The notes: generated from the sequence alone by a model not told the origin. A stretch of DNA of 64,000 nucleotides from Cymbomonas tetramitiformis (GCA_001247695.2 LGRX02035499.1:124001-188000), one strand, 5' to 3'. Shown: positions 19,889 through 29,623, counted from the first letter of the stretch. A program made the numbers and translations.

Positions 19889-19899
19889 GGAAAAGGAAC
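19873..19899 (+). promoter_or_regulatory. Hairpin straddling the A1/leader boundary (I-5)
   Basis: GTTCCTTTT (19873-19881) pairs perfectly with AAAAGGAAC (19891-19899) over a 9-nt loop. The left arm belongs to the A repeat, the right arm to the unique leader, so A2 lacks the structure. Equivalent hairpins occur in I-2 (11556-11581) and I-3. Confidence 0.6.
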
Positions 19900-20013
19900 T
19901 TCACGAAAATATTTTACTAAGTATTTTCTGTGCGGCACACTGCAAATTTAAACACACTTTCACTCTACTCAGGGTAAAGATTAACTAGTAATCCTCACCG
20001 AATCAATCCAGAT

Positions 20014-20970
20014 ATGGCTGAAGACGGTGACGCGGGCAAGGCAGGCAAGTCAGGGGAGGGTCCCACACCCGTCCCAATGCCTACTGAGCCCGAACTCACG
20101 ACCGAACAAGTCGAGAAGAAGTTACTCGACCAGAAATTCGAGAATCAACAGCTGCAGCACGCGGCTGTGATGCAACAGCACGCCCTTTCAATCGCGTTGC
20201 TCACGGAGCAAGTGAAAGGCCTGAGGGAGAGCGCGAGCTCTTCCAAAGGCGAGGCTGCGACCACGAAGACGACGGGCGACGCGGAGCTTGAGGCCAAGAA
20301 GCAGCTCCCCTACGTCCCCTACGCCCCTGTCAACCCGTTCCCCTTGCGTCCTTCGACGCTGGAGGACTTGATGCCCAAGGTCTACGACCTCTACGGCGAC
20401 AAGACTCACGCACTCCTGTGCAAGAAGTCGAACTCGACAATGAGGTACGAGCAAGCGACCCTGGGACCTGCCCTCGCCTACTTCCACGACGCGGTCGTGT
20501 ACGAGGAGGAGGCCATGGACTGGATGCAGGGGGCGCCTCGGGCGCCAATGTCTGTCAGCGAGTGCGACGAGCTCTGGGATCGGATGGTGAGGTCGCATAA
20601 CACCAAGAAAGGTGTGTATGCGATCCTCTGTAACCGGTACACGATGCTGACGCTGAGGGCCTCGCTCGACGCGGAGGGCGGAGGCACTGACGCCGTGAGG
20701 GCAAAGCTGGCCTTCATGGAGGAGAAGGTGAACGCCGGAACCGAGGGCGTTGTTGGCGACTCAGTGATGAAGAAGTGGCTTGAGGAATTCGACTCCTCCA
20801 AATCGCGCTCATTGATGACGGCGACAGCGAAGCAGGCGGCGCTGGCGGCCAAGGCGACCCTGGGTGGGCGCAGCGACTCCCGTATCGGCCAAGGACGAGG
20901 AGGACGAGCGCCATCGACGCCCAGTACAGCAACGGGTAAGGGTGCTAAGGGCTCCCAACCCGCCAAGTAA
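20014..20970 (+). CDS. gag: Gag-like protein of I-5
   Basis: 318 residues from ATG 20014, the first ATG after the leader. Residues 1-30 are acidic and Pro-rich; about 30-75 is a Gln-rich probable coiled coil (VEKKLLDQKFENQQLQHAAV). The conserved family I block follows (YVPYAPVNPFPLRP, PKVYDLYGDKTHALLCKKSN, LGPALAYFHD), then KKGVYAILCNRYTMLTLRAS and a basic Gly/Lys tail (GQGRGGRAPS). No zinc knuckle or protease motif is seen. It presumably forms the nucleoprotein particle in which reverse transcription occurs. The TAA stop (20968-20970) is one base before the ATG of pol. Confidence 0.85.
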   Translation: MAEDGDAGKAGKSGEGPTPVPMPTEPELTTEQVEKKLLDQKFENQQLQHAAVMQQHALSIALLTEQVKGLRESASSSKGEAATTKTTGDAELEAKKQLPYVPYAPVNPFPLRPSTLEDLMPKVYDLYGDKTHALLCKKSNSTMRYEQATLGPALAYFHDAVVYEEEAMDWMQGAPRAPMSVSECDELWDRMVRSHNTKKGVYAILCNRYTMLTLRASLDAEGGGTDAVRAKLAFMEEKVNAGTEGVVGDSVMKKWLEEFDSSKSRSLMTATAKQAALAAKATLGGRSDSRIGQGRGGRAPSTPSTATGKGAKGSQPAK

Positions 20971-20971
20971 A

Positions 20972-23029
20972 ATGTGCCTATCGGCACCAGACCTGACCCC
21001 TGTTGCTCCGGGGGTTCAGGTCAAGAGGCGTACCCTCCAGGAGGAGGTACGCTCTCGGCGGGGAGCATGGCGCGCAGGTGGCGCGAGCAGCGAAGTGCTG
21101 CAATGGATCGCTCGTGGAGCGAAGATGCGGTGGGTGAAAGGCCCACCACCCAAGTTCGACCACGGTACGTCGTTGAAGGACTTGACGGTGGCGCAGCAGC
21201 AATGGTTGTCCATCGAGAAGGAGCGAGCGCTGCTGTCGGGCGCTTGGGTGAGAGCACATCACCGAAGCCACGTATCCCGCGTCTTCTTGGTGAAGAAGCC
21301 CGGCGAGAACAAGTGGCGGCTCGTGATGGATCTGAGGTGGCTAAACTTCTTTTGCGTGAGGTCGCACTGCATGATGGAGACTCTGAAGAAGCTGCGGAGG
21401 CTGGCGAGCGAGGGCGACTGGTGCTTCACCTTCGATCTCAAGGACGGCTACCACGCAGTGGGGATCGACCCGGAGTTCCAGAAGTTCATGCAGTTCGACA
21501 TCCAAGGGGAGTTGTTCCAGTGCGGAGCACTCCCCTTCGGGTGGTCGGATGCACCGAGGGTCTTCGTCAAGTTCATGAAGACGCTCGTGGAGTTGCTCCG
21601 GTCTCCTCAGGCGGGAGAAGATCGGCGAGAGATCAAGAAGATGCTCGGGGGAAAAGCTGTTCAGCGACGATGGGCTGTGAGGAGGCGCGAAGGTGGACTT
21701 TACCGAGGAGCGGACCAGGCTGAGGCGAGGGTACTGCCGTACATGGACGACTTCATGGTGATTACGAAGACGAGAGACGAGGCCTACTTTCAGCGAGATC
21801 GCGTTACTCGTCTTCTTTCTCGACTCGGGCTGAGTCGAAACGAGAAGAAGGGAGTTTGGGAGCCGACGCAAGTGGCCGTGCACCTGGGGCTGGAGGTGGA
21901 CTTGAAGGACGGGTTGTTCCGCGTGACGGAGGATCGTCTACAGAAAATCCACGCGAAAGCCAAGGGGCTGATCTGTCGAGCTGCTCGAGAGAAGCGATGG
22001 GTGCAAGCTCGGGAGCCGGCGGGGTTCAACGGCCTCTGTCAGTCAGTGTATCTGGCGGTACCAGCGGCGAGGCTGTACCTCCGCGAGCTCTATTTCGTCC
22101 TGGGCACGAAAAAGAGCTGGGGATCCAAGGTGAAGCTGACAAGGCAAGCCTGGGGAGACCTGGAATGGTGGGCGCGACTGCCGGCTTCGAGCCGGTGGAA
22201 CGGGCGCAAGATCTGGAGAAGCCCGACGAGGGCGAAGTTGCACACGGACTCCTCGATGTACGCTTGGGGAGGTGTGCTCAACCTGAAGAAGGAAGCGAGG
22301 GGCTTCTGGCCGGACGAGCTCAGGGAGTGCCACATCACGCACTTGGAGCTCGAGGCCGTGCACAAGACGGTGAGATCCTTCCTGACCGAGCTGGAAGGGA
22401 AGGTCGTGCGGCTTTACTGCGACAACCAGGCGGTGGTGGCGATGCTTTCGCACTTCACGTCGCGGAATCCCGAGCTAATGAGGAGGATGAGGAGACTCTG
22501 GAAGCTGCTGGACCTGCACGACATCGAGTTGCAAGCCCGGTACATCCGCAGCGAGGCGAACGAGTGGGCAGACCGTCTGTCCAGGGACAAAGACTTAGAC
22601 GACTGGAGGATCAACCGCAAGTGGTTCGACTACGCCGAGACGGCTTGGGGCAAGCACACGGTGGACCGCTTCGCTTCGGAGTTATCTCGGCAAGTCGCGA
22701 GGTACTACAGCGGGTGGCACGATCCGGAGTGCGAGGGCGTGGATTCGCTGGCGTACGACTGGCGGGGAGAGACCAACTGGGTCAACCCGCCGTGGCGGCT
22801 ACTGGACGAGGTGGCCCACAAGCTGCGGGAAGAAGGAGCAGCAGCAACGGTGGTGGCGCCCTACTGGCCAGGGCAGGCGTGGTTCCGAGAGCTGGAGGCG
22901 CTGTCAGCCGAGGTGGTGATCATGCCCCGACAGCGAGATCTGTTCACTCCGAGCAGGCTGGGAGGGTCCGTGCTGCTCGGAGCCTCCGGCTGGGACGCAG
23001 TCATGTTTCATATCCCCAGCTCCCAGTGA
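20972..23029 (+). CDS. pol: Pol of I-5: RT, RNase H and Dam-like methyltransferase-like domain
   Basis: 685 residues from ATG 20972, one base after the gag stop (TAAAATG); Met-Cys also starts pol in I-1 and I-6. RT motifs: SRVFLVKKPGENKWRLVMDL, FTFDLKDGYHAVGID and YMDD at 257-260. RNase H: HTDSSMYAWGG, LELEAVHKTV, YCDNQAVVAML and IRSEANEWADRLSR. The C-terminal methyltransferase-like domain has TVDRFASELS, YDWRGETNWVNPPW (NPPW 605-608) and VVAPYWPGQAWF. All catalytic residues expected for RT and RNase H are present. It overlaps no stop, and termination-reinitiation from gag is plausible. The end overlaps the -1 frame used by the recombinase. Confidence 0.92.
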   Translation: MCLSAPDLTPVAPGVQVKRRTLQEEVRSRRGAWRAGGASSEVLQWIARGAKMRWVKGPPPKFDHGTSLKDLTVAQQQWLSIEKERALLSGAWVRAHHRSHVSRVFLVKKPGENKWRLVMDLRWLNFFCVRSHCMMETLKKLRRLASEGDWCFTFDLKDGYHAVGIDPEFQKFMQFDIQGELFQCGALPFGWSDAPRVFVKFMKTLVELLRSPQAGEDRREIKKMLGGKAVQRRWAVRRREGGLYRGADQAEARVLPYMDDFMVITKTRDEAYFQRDRVTRLLSRLGLSRNEKKGVWEPTQVAVHLGLEVDLKDGLFRVTEDRLQKIHAKAKGLICRAAREKRWVQAREPAGFNGLCQSVYLAVPAARLYLRELYFVLGTKKSWGSKVKLTRQAWGDLEWWARLPASSRWNGRKIWRSPTRAKLHTDSSMYAWGGVLNLKKEARGFWPDELRECHITHLELEAVHKTVRSFLTELEGKVVRLYCDNQAVVAMLSHFTSRNPELMRRMRRLWKLLDLHDIELQARYIRSEANEWADRLSRDKDLDDWRINRKWFDYAETAWGKHTVDRFASELSRQVARYYSGWHDPECEGVDSLAYDWRGETNWVNPPWRLLDEVAHKLREEGAAATVVAPYWPGQAWFRELEALSAEVVIMPRQRDLFTPSRLGGSVLLGASGWDAVMFHIPSSQ

Positions 23030-23031
23030 GC

Positions 23032-24372
23032 TGCCACTTACGTGGGAGGGGAAATGAAACGGTGGTGGAGAACCTCGACGATCATGAAGAGGTGAGATCT
23101 GGCTGCAAAATAGAAATATTTTGGCCGGATGATCAGCTCTGGTACCCTGGGACAGTGGGGGTGACAGGAGCTAACGGTAAGAGAAAAATCGAGTACGACG
23201 ACGGGGACATCGAGTTCCTCGAGCTGAGCAAGGAGAAGTATCGGCTGCCGACAGCCGAGGCTCCGACGTTGGAGCCAACGTGGAGAACGGCAATGTTAGC
23301 GCACTGGTCAGCCAAGTTGGGAGACGGAGCCCTGGCGGACGAGGCAGCAGAGATGCAGGCGGCGGCGCTGCGGCCTTCTACGGCAGGGAATTACGAAGCC
23401 CACTGGAAGACCTTCGTGGACTTCTGTGTGGAAGAAGGATTGCCCTGGTTGCCGGCAACTGAGGGCACCGTACTGAAGTACATCGCCTTCCAGAAGCGGC
23501 GAGGAACGGTGAGAGGATCTTCTCTGCAGCCGTACCTCTCAGCAATCAACAATTTTCACGAAGACTTTGGGCACGACGGGCCAGCTAAAGGGCGTGCTGT
23601 CACTAGGGCCGTGAGAGGCATGACGGCGATGCAGACAGAGGCAGAGGAGGAGCAAGGTTGCTCGGCAACGGAGAGGACGTGGCTGCCGGCTGCGGCAGTA
23701 CGTCGGGTGCACCAGGCAGCAGATGAGATCGTGGTGGACAGTCGTGAGAGCCTGGAGCTCTTACGATCCTGTGTGTACGTGGTGGTGGCCTTTGTAACCT
23801 TCGGCAGACCTCAGACAGGTACGGCAATGCTGAGGGAGAGTCTACTGCGGGACGGCAGTGGGCTCTCGGTGGTGCTGCAGAAGGAGAAAGGGAGGAACCA
23901 CACGAGAACAAAACGGAGGCTCCGAATCCCGGTGGACGGGGTGAAGGGCCTCCACGAACTGCTCGAGCTGTGGGAAACGGCTCGAGATGACGCATGGCTG
24001 AACGATGCACCGACGAGGACATCAAGGACAGCAGGCACGGCCAGCTACTGGAGGCTGCCGTGGGAATCTGGCAAGCACATCAAGGCCTCGGAGGCCAACG
24101 TGTGGATCGGAGAGGCTTTACAACACGTGGGCTGTGTGCCTCCGGAAGGAGGGCACTACTCAGCCCACAGCACTCGGAAAGGTACAGCAACGTGTGCACG
24201 TGCAGTGGGGGTGACGATGGAGAAGGTGTGCTTCTTCGGGGGGTGGAGCCAGCTGTCATCAGCAGTGCTGGCTTACATCGACCCCACTGCAGTGGCGGAC
24301 AATGACATGACCTACTACTTCGGGTGGTTAGCACCGGGATGGAAAAGTGCTCTGCAAGATTCAGTAGAGTGA
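23032..24372 (+). CDS. Tudor-like domain fused to tyrosine recombinase (I-5)
   Basis: About 446 residues. The frame is -1 relative to pol and has no ATG between the pol end and the Tudor domain; the first ATG is downstream of the Tudor block. Expression could use -1 frameshifting, a non-AUG start or an upstream ATG inside pol (the frame is open from 21856). The given start is simply the first codon after the pol stop. Tudor block: KIEIFWPDDQLWYPGTV and KIEYDDGDIEFLEL (about 23095-23250). Recombinase: core-binding region (NYEAHWKTFVDFC, AINNFHEDFG), Arg in FGRPQTG, AHSTRKG, GGWSQLSSAV and the Tyr in AYIDPTAV. The set R-HxxR-W-Y is complete. Confidence 0.85.
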   Translation, partial: CHLRGRGNETVVENLDDHEEVRSGCKIEIFWPDDQLWYPGTVGVTGANGKRKIEYDDGDIEFLELSKEKYRLPTAEAPTLEPTWRTAMLAHWSAKLGDGALADEAAEMQAAALRPSTAGNYEAHWKTFVDFCVEEGLPWLPATEGTVLKYIAFQKRRGTVRGSSLQPYLSAINNFHEDFGHDGPAKGRAVTRAVRGMTAMQTEAEEEQGCSATERTWLPAAAVRRVHQAADEIVVDSRESLELLRSCVYVVVAFVTFGRPQTGTAMLRESLLRDGSGLSVVLQKEKGRNHTRTKRRLRIPVDGVKGLHELLELWETARDDAWLNDAPTRTSRTAGTASYWRLPWESGKHIKASEANVWIGEALQHVGCVPPEGGHYSAHSTRKGTATCARAVGVTMEKVCFFGGWSQLSSAVLAYIDPTAVADNDMTYYFGWLAPGWKSALQDSVE

Positions 24373-24390
24373 CGACAATCTCGGGGAAAT

Positions 24391-24789
24391 GGCAATTAGA
24401 ATCCGTGTGCAAAAAGAAATGGTTAAATTGGAGCCTGCGAAAATCTAGTGGTTTCTGCCACGTGTGAATCTCACTGTAGTTCCCTAGAACGAGCCCGACA
24501 GTCGTCACACGACGGTTCGAGGCTCGTGTCCAGGAAATCCGAAACTGACTAAGTCTTGGAAACCGACCATCGGTTCAGCTCTGTTCCTTTTGCCTTCCCA
24601 ACCCACCCAACCCAGGAATCTCTGTTCCTTTTGAATGGACTGAAACATATCCATCAATAATAGACATTTCCTAACTTTCGTAAGTCTGGCTGGGAACTCA
24701 GACAGCCCTGGTCAGACAAATGCTATTCTTTGTAATGGATGGCAGGCAGTGTGCCTTTTGGCAATTAGAATCCGTGTGCAAAAAGAAAT
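24391..24789 (+). repeat. B1-A2-B2 terminal block of I-5
   Basis: B1 24391-24420, A2 24421-24598, spacer 24599-24759, B2 24760-24789. B1 and B2 are identical over 30 bp. The spacer contains a second CTCTGTTCCTTTTG word at about 24620. Confidence 0.9.
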
Positions 24790-24823
24790 ATAGATATCTT
24801 GGGCTGGGAGGGTTGGGGGCAAA

Positions 24824-25165
24824 ATAAACAGAGCTGCAGATTCGAAGCGTCACCGGCGACTTGTAGGGTCTGTCTGCGTTTTCGAATCTACCGGCACGTG
24901 TTTGTGCGTGTCTCACAAACCACGCAATCTACTGGTATAGTGCCAAGGAGCTCGAAGTAGTAATCATGGCTTGTACCCGAGCCCACTTTGGAAATGTGGG
25001 CCAGGGTACAGAGGCCAGACAGTGCCACGTCTAGATGCAACGGTCCAAGGAGTCCCGATCTGTCACATCTCGATCTGAATGGTAAAGTGACGGTGGTAGG
25101 AAACCACGAAAACTACGCGGCTCTTCGATTTATAGATTTCTTTCATGCACTTGAGTTTGCCATGC
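24824..25165 (-). repeat. A2 and B1 of I-4
   Basis: 24900-25134 matches 35938-36171 closely (about 235 bp). The left part keeps a diverged GGCAAAATAAACAGAGCT, equivalent to the family signature read in reverse. B1 core at 25146-25161. Confidence 0.65.
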
Positions 25166-25336
25166 CCCCAATGATGCATCGCACACTGCAGTCACACTTT
25201 ACACGCATCATTGCTACTAAAATTATCTCTACTTTTTACATCTACCCATATTTTGGCAGCAGCCAGCCGAACTACCGCCTCATGCCAATCTCCACCCTGG
25301 CTGCTAGGTCAATATACCTGTGCATCGACTCAGATC

Positions 25337-26020
25337 CCTGAGCCCTGCCACCCAAGAAACACACTCGTTCCATCCGCACTCCGATTGCCCAAGTTGCAGT
25401 CATTGCACCCTTCCTGGTGCTATGTCCAGAAAAATGTCCACCCTATGGGGGAACACAGGTTGGGTGCAGCAGGGCCAGCTTCATCCTGGCATTATCCATC
25501 GATCCACTCCAACTTGTCGAAGTCTCTCCAGGCAACTTCCAGTAGCGCTCTCCCTCAGTAACTGTCCTCGAGCTGCCTCCCACACTCTGAGACGCTCCAC
25601 CAATCCACATACTGCATTCTCCGGGAACACTGGTCGTCTCTTCTCCTTGAGATGGCTGCTTCTCTTCTCCTTCCGGAGCACAAAGGAAACCTCAACACCA
25701 TCCAAACACACATCCTCACCTCGCAGACCCACTCCAGTGTCCGGTCTGCCCAATGTGACAAAGGCCACCACCATGTAGATGCATGCCCTCAACAACTTCC
25801 TTGTAACCTCTCCTTGCACAGCCTGCTCGTGAATTTTCTCTACGTTCCGAGCTGGCAACCACGTCCTCTCCGTGCACCTTCCAACATCTCCTACGGAGCC
25901 GCCGTCTGCAAAGCCTCCATGCCTTTCACAGCCCTGCTGACAACTCTGCCTTTAGTAGCCGGTCCCAGAAATTCCATGTTATCATAGTAATTGTTGACGG
26001 CCGACAAGGGAATGAAAAGG
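25337..26020 (-). pseudogene. Tyrosine-recombinase remnant of I-4
   Basis: Reading right to left: AVNNYYDNMEFLGPATKGRV, KGMEALQT, LPARNVEKIHEQ, LLRACIYMVVAFVTLGRPDTGV with the catalytic Arg, a diverged HSTRKG-type motif near 25420 and HRYID near 25340. The Trp of GGW reads Arg. Stops and shifts separate the segments. The Tudor and core-binding N-terminal parts are missing: a deletion joins pol directly to the AVNNYY segment. Confidence 0.65.
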
Positions 26021-27851
26021 TCCGCTTGCTCTGGCATGACGACTACCTCGTCCGCGAGCGCCTCGCGCTCCCATGCTAGTACAGAGCCGCCACCGTGGCC
26101 GTGACTCCCTCCTCCCGAAACTTGCGAGCAACCTCGTCGAGCACCGACCACGGAGGATTCATCCAGTTCACTTCTCCTCCCCACTGATACATCAGTGCAT
26201 CTATCCCCTCGGCTCCTGGCTCCCGCAGAGCCGAGTAATAACGGGGAAGCTGTGCCGAAAACTCGTGAAGCAAATCTGTCCACCAAGTCCGCCCACCGGA
26301 ACCACCGATCACACAGTCGCATAGCCTCCAGTCGTCGATGGCCCACATATGTGACAGCCGACCTGCCCACTCGTTGGCCTCCCTGTGGATGTACGCTCGC
26401 AAGTCGATGTCGTGAAAGTCCAGTAGCAGCTGCAACCTTTTCATCCCGCGCATCAACTCCGGTTCCCTCGAGGTGAAGTGGCCGAGCATCGCTACCACCG
26501 CTTGGTTGTCGCACCGTAGCTCGGCCACCTTCTCATTGAGCTATTTGATGAAAACTTTGACCGTCGTGTACACGGTTTTGAGCTCCAAGTGAATGATTTG
26601 GTACCCACGTTCCACTGTCAGCCAGAAGCCTCTGGCCTTGTCCAGGAGGTTGAGGATTCCTCCTCAGCCGTATAGCGAGGAGTCCGAGTGCAACCACGTC
26701 CTCGTCGGACTCCTCCAAATACTACGACTATTCCAAGGACACGCCGCCTGCAGTCTGCTCCAGCATCGAAGGTCTTGCCACGAATGCCTCATAACCTTGA
26801 CCTTCGCTTCCTAGCTCCTTTTGCACAAGAGTGCGAAATAGAGTTCTCGAAGGTTGAGCCTCGCCGGCGGGACAACCAGATAAACTGATTGGCACAGAAC
26901 GTTGAAAGCGGCCAATGCCCTCGCCGGTACCCACCGTTTCTGCCAAGCTGCCTCCCCCCAAAAATGCCTCACCTGCTGGTTGATGTTCTCGAGCCGTTGC
27001 TCCGTCACTGGAAACACTCCCTCGCACGTGTCGATCTCGAGGCCCAGGTGAACCGTCACTTGCACCGGCTCCCATATCCCCTGCTTCTCGTTCTGCTCCA
27101 AGCCGAGTCCGTTGAGCAACTTCGTGATGAGGTCTCGCGTCACCATCGCCTCCTCCTTGGTGTCTGCTAACATCAGAGAGTCGTCCATGTACGACAGGAC
27201 CCACACTCCTCTTCGTGCTGCACTCTCTCCGAATCTTCCACCACGATGTCTGGCTTCCCATCTTGCCCGCACTCGTCCGCTCTTCGTCAGCTTCTTCAGC
27301 TCTTGACGGTCTGTGTCTGCATGTACTTGCGGTGCTCATAGGTACTCGACCGAGACCTTCATGCTCGTCACGAACACCCATGAGCTGTCGTTCCATCCGA
27401 AAGGCAAGACCGTAATTTGCAGAAGATATCCTAAGATATCGAACTGCATGAATTGCTAGAGGTCTCGGTGAATCCCAATGTTGAAGCAGGCCTCCTTCAG
27501 GCCGAAGTTGAACATCCAATCATTCTTCTTGACAAGTCGTCGAAGCTTCTTCAACGACTCCATCTTGCACCTTAATTTCACAAAAAAGGGATTCAGCCAG
27601 CGAAAATCCAGCATCAGACACCACACTCCCTTCTCCGGCTTTGGGACCAGAAACATTTTCAACACATATTTCTCGGTCCAGTCATCTCCCTCCACACGCC
27701 TGCTTCCAAGCACCATAAGGTCTCCTTCTTGATTAAAGCAATCTCCTCCTCCGTTGCATCCATCGGGCTCGTTCCATGATCGAACGCATTGGGGGATCCG
27801 TGCACCTACCACATATTTACCCCGTGCCGGATCCAGTCCATTAACACGCAA
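26021..27851 (-). pseudogene. pol: Pol pseudogene of I-4
   Basis: Segments in several frames: KMFLVPKPEKGVWCLMLDFRWLN (RT fingers), FNFGLKEACFNIGIH in place of the FDLxDG Asp motif, YMDDSLMLADTKEEA (about 27190), the connection region (LCQSVYLVVPPARLNLRE), RNase H pieces (LRCDNQAVVAMLGH, REANEWAGRLS) and the methyltransferase-like WMNPPWSVLDEVA. The first catalytic Asp appears replaced by Gly. It is an old, inactive copy. Confidence 0.7.
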
Positions 27852-28520
27852 TTGGCTCCTGCAGCCTTCCCCGCCTTCTGTCTGCGCCTACTGCTTCCCG
27901 CATAGTGGGGCATCTCGGACACGCTGCGTTCGGCAATGTCACGGCGTTTCACAAAAGCAAGCACATCAACCTTGATGGGTGTCTCCGGCGCCTCTCCCTT
28001 TACCTCGTCCTCATCTGAAAGGCAGTTGTTGTTGCTGCTGTCACTGTCACTGCTGCTGCGGAAAGGGCTGTCCACCTCCTCTCCCCTGGTTCTGCTGGTG
28101 CTGCTGATAAGTGTAGCCTCCCGCTGCCCGCTTCGCTGTTGCCGTCATCACTGCCCGCGGCTTGCTAGCGCTGAACTTCTCTAGCCATGCGCCGTGAGGT
28201 TGTCAGACACATTGTGATCCGAGGCCCCGTGAATTTTCTGCCCCAGAAATGTCGGCTGGGCCACATTATTCCATGCCGAAGCACCAGTCTACAACCCCAG
28301 CGTTGCGTGCAGTTTTACCGACGCAAAGCATCCCGTCATCAACCTCTTCACTCCTGTAAGGAAGTTGAAGATTGCAAAAAGCCGCTTCGTCATCTACTCT
28401 GCCGGAATACCTCCGGTGCCTGCAAGAGGCATCGTGCTCGCCCGGCAAGCCTGCGAAGCACTCCATGACGTCGTGAAAATAACTTAACGCCGGCGCCAGC
28501 TTCTGGTACTCGTACTACAG
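27852..28520 (-). pseudogene. gag: Gag remnant of I-4
   Basis: Near 28515-28440 the minus strand reads YEYQKLAPALSYFHDVMECF, equivalent to the conserved Gag segment of I-6 and I-1. The rest is scattered over frames down to an ATG-rich stretch near 28075 (MDSPFRSSSDSDSSNNN). The N-terminal Gag block is not found upstream. A polypyrimidine tract ending in TGTAG directly precedes the YEY codons. Confidence 0.5.
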
Positions 28521-28991
28521 AAAAAAAGAAAAAGCTACGCCCTTCTGGGCGTATGAGTAAATTAATAATAGGCCCTACTCTGGGCCGAGCCACCACAATT
28601 AAATGAGTGGCTCATTTTCACAAGTTACTAGGGATTCAACACAGATAATTGCTTATCAGATGGCGACGTGCGTGCAGTCTGACTGCTAGTTATTACTAGT
28701 TAGCACTAAGATGTGGCCAGATGCTCCTATCACGTGTGCGACAGATGCTTCTACTCAGATCCGGCTGCTGCCTCTTTTGTGTAGGCATATGATTCTATTT
28801 TTCGGATTGCTTCCTGCCAGCGGTCTGCTATCCTGCTTGATTTCGGTGCAGGAAACCTATCTAACAGCTTGAAGGACTTTTCTTTAATGTCCCCAATGCG
28901 GTTCGCAGCTGAAGGCCCACTGAAAACCATTTCAGGGAAAAGTGGATCTCTTGCGCGGCGCCCCTCCGTATTCTTCACAAGGCATTGACAC
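28521..28991 (-). other. Structured segment and orphan open frame upstream of I-4 gag
   Basis: 28536-28613 holds three adjacent hairpins (TACGCCC/GGGCGTA, GGCCC/GGGCC, GAGCCAC/GTGGCTC). Next to them, on the minus strand, a pyrimidine-rich tract ends in TGTAG, like a 3' splice site. Farther up, 28991-28750 encodes an open stretch (CQCLVKNTEGRRARDPLF to IESYAYTKE) that stays open across the III-1 insertion into 35672-35727. It matches no family I Gag I know and may be captured host sequence. Confidence 0.35.
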
Positions 28992-29232
28992 TTCACAATT
29001 ATCGCTCGCGATAATTTCGGTTATTCCGAATCAGAAATCGAGCAGAGGCGACTTTTGTCGCTCAGGGTTTGCCCCCGATCGAGATACGACACAGCTCGTG
29101 TGGCGTCCCGATCGGGAGTGTCACGGGGTGGCGTGAGGCCACAGTTGGTTGACAACGGCGGATGTTGTCGGAGAGTCAGTTTCCACACTTCCGAACCCCG
29201 AAAGCCCTGCTTTCTGCTCGAAGTCTGTAAAA
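28992..29232 (+). repeat. A1 repeat of III-1 with terminal dyad
   Basis: Starts TTCACAATTATCGC. A perfect dyad ATTATCG-CTCG-CGATAAT lies at 28998-29015. A longer hairpin (29074-29116) and GACAAC/GTTGTC follow. AAAGCCCTG (29201-29209) pairs with CAGGGCTTT (29237-29245) in the leader, so A1 ends inside that loop. Confidence 0.8.
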
Positions 29233-29623
29233 AATCCAGGGCTTTCTCTCTTGTTTGGTACTTTCTAATTATTTTTCGCGTAGAATTGTAGTTTGAATGC
29301 CGCCAATCTGGGAGATTCAGTTGAAGCTGGGGAAACGCAACGGGAACACGGGCAAGCTTGAGAAAAACGCTTCTACACAGACCGAGATTTCTTGCCCTCC
29401 CGTACGGGTTACTGTGACGCCAATTTTTGTTCAGTGCGCTTGCAAGGAGAACTGTCATTTTTGGTTGCCTCGTTTTCCGGTGGACTACACGGTCCCCAAG
29501 CACTGAGCGCGTACGGTTCAGTTGGTGAGATCGGCGGTGACAGTTGGGATATTTTTGCCGTGGCTCTTGGGATCTGCGTTGCTAGTCGATTGCTTCAGTT
29601 AATTCTCTTTTTCGGGCAAAAAT

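Larger units (their letters stand above)
19711..24789 (+). mobile_element. I-5: apparently complete family I YR retroelement
   Basis: A1 and A2 (178 bp) differ at two positions and B1 and B2 (30 bp) are identical. Gag, pol and Tudor-recombinase frames are all open with catalytic motifs intact. It lies in the A2-B2 spacer of I-4, so it is younger than I-4. This is the best candidate in the window for a functional or recently active element and can serve as the reference for family I. Confidence 0.9.
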
